From NCBI GenBank assembly GCA_964624235.1, contig CAZUXY010000071.1, positions 1 to 18,865 of the forward strand: DNA of 18,865 bases, written 5' to 3'. The position numbers were made by a program, and so were the translations under genes. Positions 15,436-18,865 of the stretch are shown in pieces. The notes under the pieces were generated by a model. That model was not told where the DNA came from. It saw only the letters and a program-made list of their open reading frames with translations, and did no database searches. This DNA is from CAZUXY01 sp964624235. GTDB lineage: Bacteria > Spirochaetota > UBA4802 > UBA5368. Numbering within the stretch: the stretch's first letter is position 1; the number at the start of each line of letters is the position of its first letter.

Positions 15436-15916
15436 TATGCGTCGCTGGTTAAACATACGAATGAAAATCCCTGGATTCCGGGTAACTGCGATCGGACGAA
15501 TCCTGCTTGTTTTATGTGTTTTCTCCACATTTATGTGTCGCTATAGCGGCCAGGTTCGTATCAGTGATATAAGGTTGCAGATGAATCGAATTATCGGGAA
15601 TGTAGACCGCGATTATCGTAACATGGTTAAAGTAAAGGACATGCGGGTCGGTAAAACCGGGTACCTGTATGTGATCAGTAAAAACGGCAGGGTGATTGTA
15701 CATCCCCAGGAAGCGCTGGTTGGATACAGTTTTATCGATAATCCCCTGATCAAAACAATTCTAAAGATGAAGTCGGGTTGTATACTTCAAGACCTGGAGG
15801 GTCGCCGGAGGTATGTTTTTTTCAGACCGGTTGCCGATCAGGGATTCCTCTGTCTTTCCATATCAACGGATGATCTGGATCATTCAACCGGTAACATTAT
15901 GTGTAGTGAACTGTAA
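15436..15916 (+). CDS. orphan single-Cache-domain protein
   Basis: Cache domains are extracellular small-molecule sensors, usually joined to a chemotaxis or signalling output. Here the frame has one hydrophobic segment (around AIGRILLVLCVFSTFMC) and a Cache-like domain with the typical RVGKTGYLYVISKNGRVIVH and HPQEALVGYSFIDNPLIKTI, then RYVFFRPVADQGFLCLSIS. It then stops, with no HAMP, MCP, kinase or GGDEF part. The product is 159-160 residues from ATG 15436. Starts at 15398 and 15461 are also in frame, and none has a good ribosome binding site. 15436 is chosen because 15398 would overlap the divergent promoter. It may be anchored by an uncleaved helix or be a lipoprotein via the Cys in TFMC. 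It could be a stand-alone sensor or a remnant. Confidence 0.75.
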
Positions 15917-15952
15917 TGAATCGTCTTTATGGCTCGCGGTTTAATGAACCCA

Positions 15953-16519
15953 TTAAAAGAAATACGGCCGGTGGAGTTCCGCATCATTGGATGACAGGAA
16001 ATAGAGCCCCAGGGCAGTAATGATGATTGAGTGATTTATACTACCCTTCTGGATCAACTGAATAACTTCATCCCTGGTGTACAGAATTACATCAATATCC
16101 TCCGCCGGGTCCAGTGACTGGCTTCCGGATTTCGTACATCCTACGGCACAGTAGAAATATATCCAGTTATTCATGATGGCGGGATTAGCCGCCAGTTTTT
16201 TCATGAGGAATATTCTTTTCGGTTGATAACCCGTTTCTTCTTCCAACTCCCTTCCAGCGGCTGCGAGATGGTCTTCACCTGGTTCTACGAGCCCTGCGGG
16301 AGTCTCCAAAGTGTGTTCATCGATGCCGAGGCGGTGCTGCTTTACCAGAATGAACCGGTGATCTTCAGTCAAAGCTACGATATTTATCCAGTCGGGGTTT
16401 TTCATTATAAAAAAATCATGGTGATGAATTTTTTCCGGATGAGCACATCGCAGTCTTTCAACGGCAAATATATTACCCTTGTAAATTAGATCGCGATCTT
16501 TTATGATCCATTTTTTCAT
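15953..16519 (-). CDS. NUDIX hydrolase, ADP-ribose pyrophosphatase-like
   Basis: NUDIX enzymes hydrolyse nucleoside diphosphates linked to another group, using Mg2+ held by the Nudix box. The 188-residue product has a perfect box at 76-98: Gly76, Glu82, then RELEEETGY (90-98) matching REUxEExGU. The preceding LETPAG fits the ADP-ribose/sugar-nucleotide branch, which hydrolyses ADP-ribose to AMP and ribose-5-phosphate, though the substrate cannot be read from sequence alone. It has no signal peptide and is cytoplasmic. ATG 16519 has AGGCGG six bases upstream. A TATAAT on the minus strand (16604-16599) may be its -10 element. Confidence 0.92.
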   Translation of the reverse strand: MKKWIIKDRDLIYKGNIFAVERLRCAHPEKIHHHDFFIMKNPDWINIVALTEDHRFILVKQHRLGIDEHTLETPAGLVEPGEDHLAAAGRELEEETGYQPKRIFLMKKLAANPAIMNNWIYFYCAVGCTKSGSQSLDPAEDIDVILYTRDEVIQLIQKGSINHSIIITALGLYFLSSNDAELHRPYFF

Positions 16520-16840
16520 TCAGATACCGCCTTGAATTAATTCGGGTTTTTACACTACATGATAAGCATTCTGTGTGCGATTGCGAGTTATGTTTACAAT
16601 TATACAGCCGTTTCAGAACCGGGATTACACTGCGTTGATTGTAAACGGCAGTTCGAAAAGTGTGTATTGGTAAAACGTTACATTAAAACACGTATGATGT
16701 CCGTGCGCATGGGGTATGACGTCAGAAAAATATTTTATGCATACCATGAATCGGGAATATTTTTGAATACCGCAACCGATCGGAAAACTGACGGTTTTGC
16801 GGAATCCTGTATCCGAATCCTTGTGGTTTTTACCGGTGAA
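16520..16840. other. intergenic region without a convincing gene
   Basis: Between the NUDIX gene and the lipoprotein gene I see no conserved coding sequence. An open + strand frame from 16559 continues across the lipoprotein antisense to 16966 but has no ribosome binding site and an improbable composition. An imperfect inverted repeat CCGCAA...TTTTGCGG lies near 16779-16804, just after the minus-strand lipoprotein stop. It could be a weak terminator, though no clear T-tract follows. Confidence 0.4.
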
Positions 16841-17266
16841 CTATTTAATGTCAAAAGATCTTGTAAGGAATTTGAAGAATATTTCGTTAAATTCCATCTG
16901 TTCCGGCGATGCATTCCAGTTCATTTCGGGGTTCACTCTCAGGTATTCACGGATTTCTTTTTTTAGGATGTCGTTATACCTTAGAAAATCCTTTGTGTTC
17001 AGGTTGTTTTTTTTCAGTATATCGTCTACTTCCTTACTGTAGCTGCTGAGTTCCCGTACCGTGTCTGAGTATTTTTTATTTTTAATGAGATCATAATATT
17101 TCATCATGCCGATGTCGACGATCTCTTTCTGCATTTTACAGTAGTCTTCAACACTCATCCTCGCCAGCAACTCTTTTTTAGCGGCATGCCGGTCTTTTGC
17201 GCATCCTGCGCCGTATGCAATACACAACAGCATAAGAAGCGCGATTCCTTTTTGGGATGGACTCAT
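16841..17266 (-). CDS. small putative lipoprotein, helical
   Basis: The 141-residue product has a lipoprotein-type signal, MSPSQKGIALLMLLCIAYGA, then Gly and Cys22 (GAGC, a relaxed lipobox of the kind seen in spirochaetes). The mature part is highly charged and helical, with repeated Lys/Glu/Asp and Tyr (AKKELLARMSVEDYCKMQKE, then DTVRELSSYSKEVDDILKKN). It contains no domain I recognise. GGAG nine bases before ATG 17266 supports the start. It follows the AGCS symporter gene on the same strand with a 96-base gap. Confidence 0.78.
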   Translation of the reverse strand: MSPSQKGIALLMLLCIAYGAGCAKDRHAAKKELLARMSVEDYCKMQKEIVDIGMMKYYDLIKNKKYSDTVRELSSYSKEVDDILKKNNLNTKDFLRYNDILKKEIREYLRVNPEMNWNASPEQMEFNEIFFKFLTRSFDIK

Positions 17267-17362
17267 AGTGTTCTACTCCGGTTGCATACTGGCAGAATCA
17301 GAATTTATAATACCCCGGCATGGGTTAATATTCAAAGTTACTTTATCAATTTTTGACAGATT

Positions 17363-18727
17363 TCAGGATAAATTTCCGTTGATTTCCTCCAGTTTCCCCT
17401 CCCAGAGATATTTACTGGTCTCCTTTACAATAACCCTGCTCAGGAGCAGCAGGGCGACAAGATTGGGGATCGCCATCAGCGCATTCATCGTATCTGAGAA
17501 GTCCCAGACCATTTGGAGCGACGCGATCGATCCAATGAACACCGCGGCTACCCAGAGCAGCCTATAGGGAAGAATGAATTTCTTCCCCAGCAGGTACTCC
17601 ATCGCTCTTTCCCCGTAATAAGACCACCCGAGTATGGTAGAGAAAACAAAGGTCAGAAGACCTATGGTCAGGAACAGCGGTCCAATGTATGGAATATGGG
17701 AGAAAGCCTTTTTTGTGAGTACCGCCCCATTGAGTCCTGATAAATCCTGAGGATGGGCCATGATCGTGCTCACCAGAACCAATCCGGTGATTGCGCATAT
17801 CACCACAGTATCCCAGAAGGTACCTGACGAGGATACCAGTGCCTGCTTAACCGGGTTGTTTGTCTTTGCGGCCGCCGCCACTATGGGTGCTGATCCCAGT
17901 CCCGATTCGTTGGAAAAAAGACCACGGGCGATTCCATAACGCGCGGCCATAATAACCGTCGCACCTGTGAATCCACCTCCGGCGGCATGCGGGGTAAACG
18001 CGGATTTTATGATCAATACCAGTGCCGGAAATACAAAAGAAGAATTGATGACGAGTATAACCAGGCACCCAAAAATATAGAACAGCGCCATAAAGGGGAC
18101 CAGCTTCTCGCACACCCTTGCGATTGAACGTATCCCTCCCAGTATGACTATGGCGACGAGCACCGCCATGACTGAGCCGGTGACGTAGGGCGGCACCGAG
18201 ATGGTTTCCTGGACCATGGCAGCGATGGAATTGGCCTGAACCGTATTACCTATACCGAAAGCCGCGATAGCGGTGAAGACGCAGAAAAGCACCGCAAGCC
18301 ATTTCATGTTCAGAGCTTTTTCAAGAGCATACATGGGCCCGCCCAGCATGGTTCCGTCGGCGGTTTTCCGACGGTACTTTACCGCCAGTACCGCTTCGGA
18401 ATATTTCGTCGCTATGCCGAACACCCCGGTAAGCCAGACCCAGAATACCGCACCGGGCCCGCCGAGGGAAACGGCGGTGGCGACCCCGACGATATTACCG
18501 GTTCCAATGGTGGCGGCCAGTGCCGTTGCCAGGGCGCCGAAATGGCTGATGTCGCCCTGTCCCTCGGTATCTTTGCGGAAAGTCAGTTTAATGGCGAGAA
18601 AAGTATGACGCTGGATGAATCTGAGCCTGATGGTGAGAAAGAGATGGGTGCCGAAGAGAAGTATCAGCATCGGAGGACCCCAGAGGTAACCGTTTAGCCA
18701 TACAATGAAATCATGAAATGCCTGCAT
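17363..18727 (-). CDS. sodium:alanine/glycine symporter, AGCS family
   Basis: AGCS transporters import alanine or glycine with sodium (in some cases protons) across the inner membrane. The product from ATG 18727 is 454 residues, the usual length, with about ten or more hydrophobic segments. It contains the family signature in TM3-4 (ATIGTGNIVGVATAVSLGGP, then GAVFWVW) and the conserved region AARYGIARGLFSNESGLGSA with PVKQ. GGGGG about four bases upstream supports 18727. An in-frame ATG at 18775 would add 16 polar residues without a ribosome binding site. Substrate cannot be fixed from sequence alone, since alanine, glycine and D-amino-acid transporters share these motifs. Confidence 0.93.
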   Translation of the reverse strand: MQAFHDFIVWLNGYLWGPPMLILLFGTHLFLTIRLRFIQRHTFLAIKLTFRKDTEGQGDISHFGALATALAATIGTGNIVGVATAVSLGGPGAVFWVWLTGVFGIATKYSEAVLAVKYRRKTADGTMLGGPMYALEKALNMKWLAVLFCVFTAIAAFGIGNTVQANSIAAMVQETISVPPYVTGSVMAVLVAIVILGGIRSIARVCEKLVPFMALFYIFGCLVILVINSSFVFPALVLIIKSAFTPHAAGGGFTGATVIMAARYGIARGLFSNESGLGSAPIVAAAAKTNNPVKQALVSSSGTFWDTVVICAITGLVLVSTIMAHPQDLSGLNGAVLTKKAFSHIPYIGPLFLTIGLLTFVFSTILGWSYYGERAMEYLLGKKFILPYRLLWVAAVFIGSIASLQMVWDFSDTMNALMAIPNLVALLLLSRVIVKETSKYLWEGKLEEINGNLS

Positions 18728-18865
18728 ATTACCCCCGCAACTGTTGAAGTGTACCTGTCTATTGGGGATCGGCAACCGGATGTGTCAAGGACATTATACG
18801 GCATGGTGCCGATGACTGATCACGGACACATGGGGAAGTCTGATGCTTGGTTAAATGAATGATTC

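Noticed and set aside
15940..15957. inverted repeat TTTAATG-AACC-CATTAAA at the end of the NUDIX gene
   Set aside because: Only seven AT-rich pairs and no T-tract, too weak to call a terminator.
16559..16966. 135-codon + strand frame with several Cys residues
   Set aside because: No ribosome binding site, unusual composition, and its second half is antisense to a credible lipoprotein gene.
1..18865. search by eye for CRISPR arrays, transposases, integrases, toxin-antitoxin pairs and defence genes
   Set aside because: No regularly spaced repeats of suitable length and no recognisable protein of these classes in any frame.

Overview
The window reads as a chromosomal segment of a Gram-negative-type bacterium, most probably a member of the Spirochaetota outside Treponema and Borrelia (a Leptospira-like or uncultured lineage). 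This placement is an inference. It rests on an F-type ATP synthase operon, an OmpL47-like repeat exported protein, several small lipoproteins with relaxed lipoboxes, a bactofilin near an M23/LysM peptidase, and a pair of very acidic proteins whose conserved ends resemble proteins I associate with spirochaetes. No mobile element, CRISPR array, tRNA or rRNA was seen.

Layout. (1) 1-5001: the F1 part of the ATP synthase operon, atpH-atpA-atpG-atpD-atpC, tightly packed on the + strand. It is preceded by what may be the last codons of atpF and closed by a strong rho-independent terminator. (2) 5002-9924: a 360-bp non-operon gap holding one possible small basic ORF, then two translationally coupled genes. 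The first encodes an 845-residue, mostly acidic and low-complexity protein with a conserved C-terminal region. The second encodes a 695-residue protein with an acidic N-terminus, two GAF-like domains and a GGDEF-fold domain that has lost its catalytic motif. (3) 9981-12478: an envelope/shape locus with a LysM-M23 peptidoglycan hydrolase (-), a helical protein of unknown function (+) and a bactofilin (+). (4) 12517-15250: a small lipoprotein (-), a four-helix membrane protein overlapping a secreted TPR protein (+), a bidirectional terminator, and an exported OmpL47-like repeat protein (-) with its own good promoter. (5) 15436-18727: an orphan Cache-domain sensor-like protein (+), a NUDIX hydrolase (-), a small lipoprotein (-) and an AGCS-family sodium:amino-acid symporter (-).

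How they fit together. The ATP synthase is housekeeping. The rest is enriched in envelope proteins (peptidase, bactofilin, lipoproteins, TPR, Ig-like repeat protein, symporter) and sensory-type proteins without an obvious output (GAF/pseudo-GGDEF, orphan Cache). The least explained unit is the coupled acidic gene pair at 5303-9924. I see no defence system or other clearly novel multi-gene machine; that pair and the peptidase-bactofilin locus are the best candidates for new biology.
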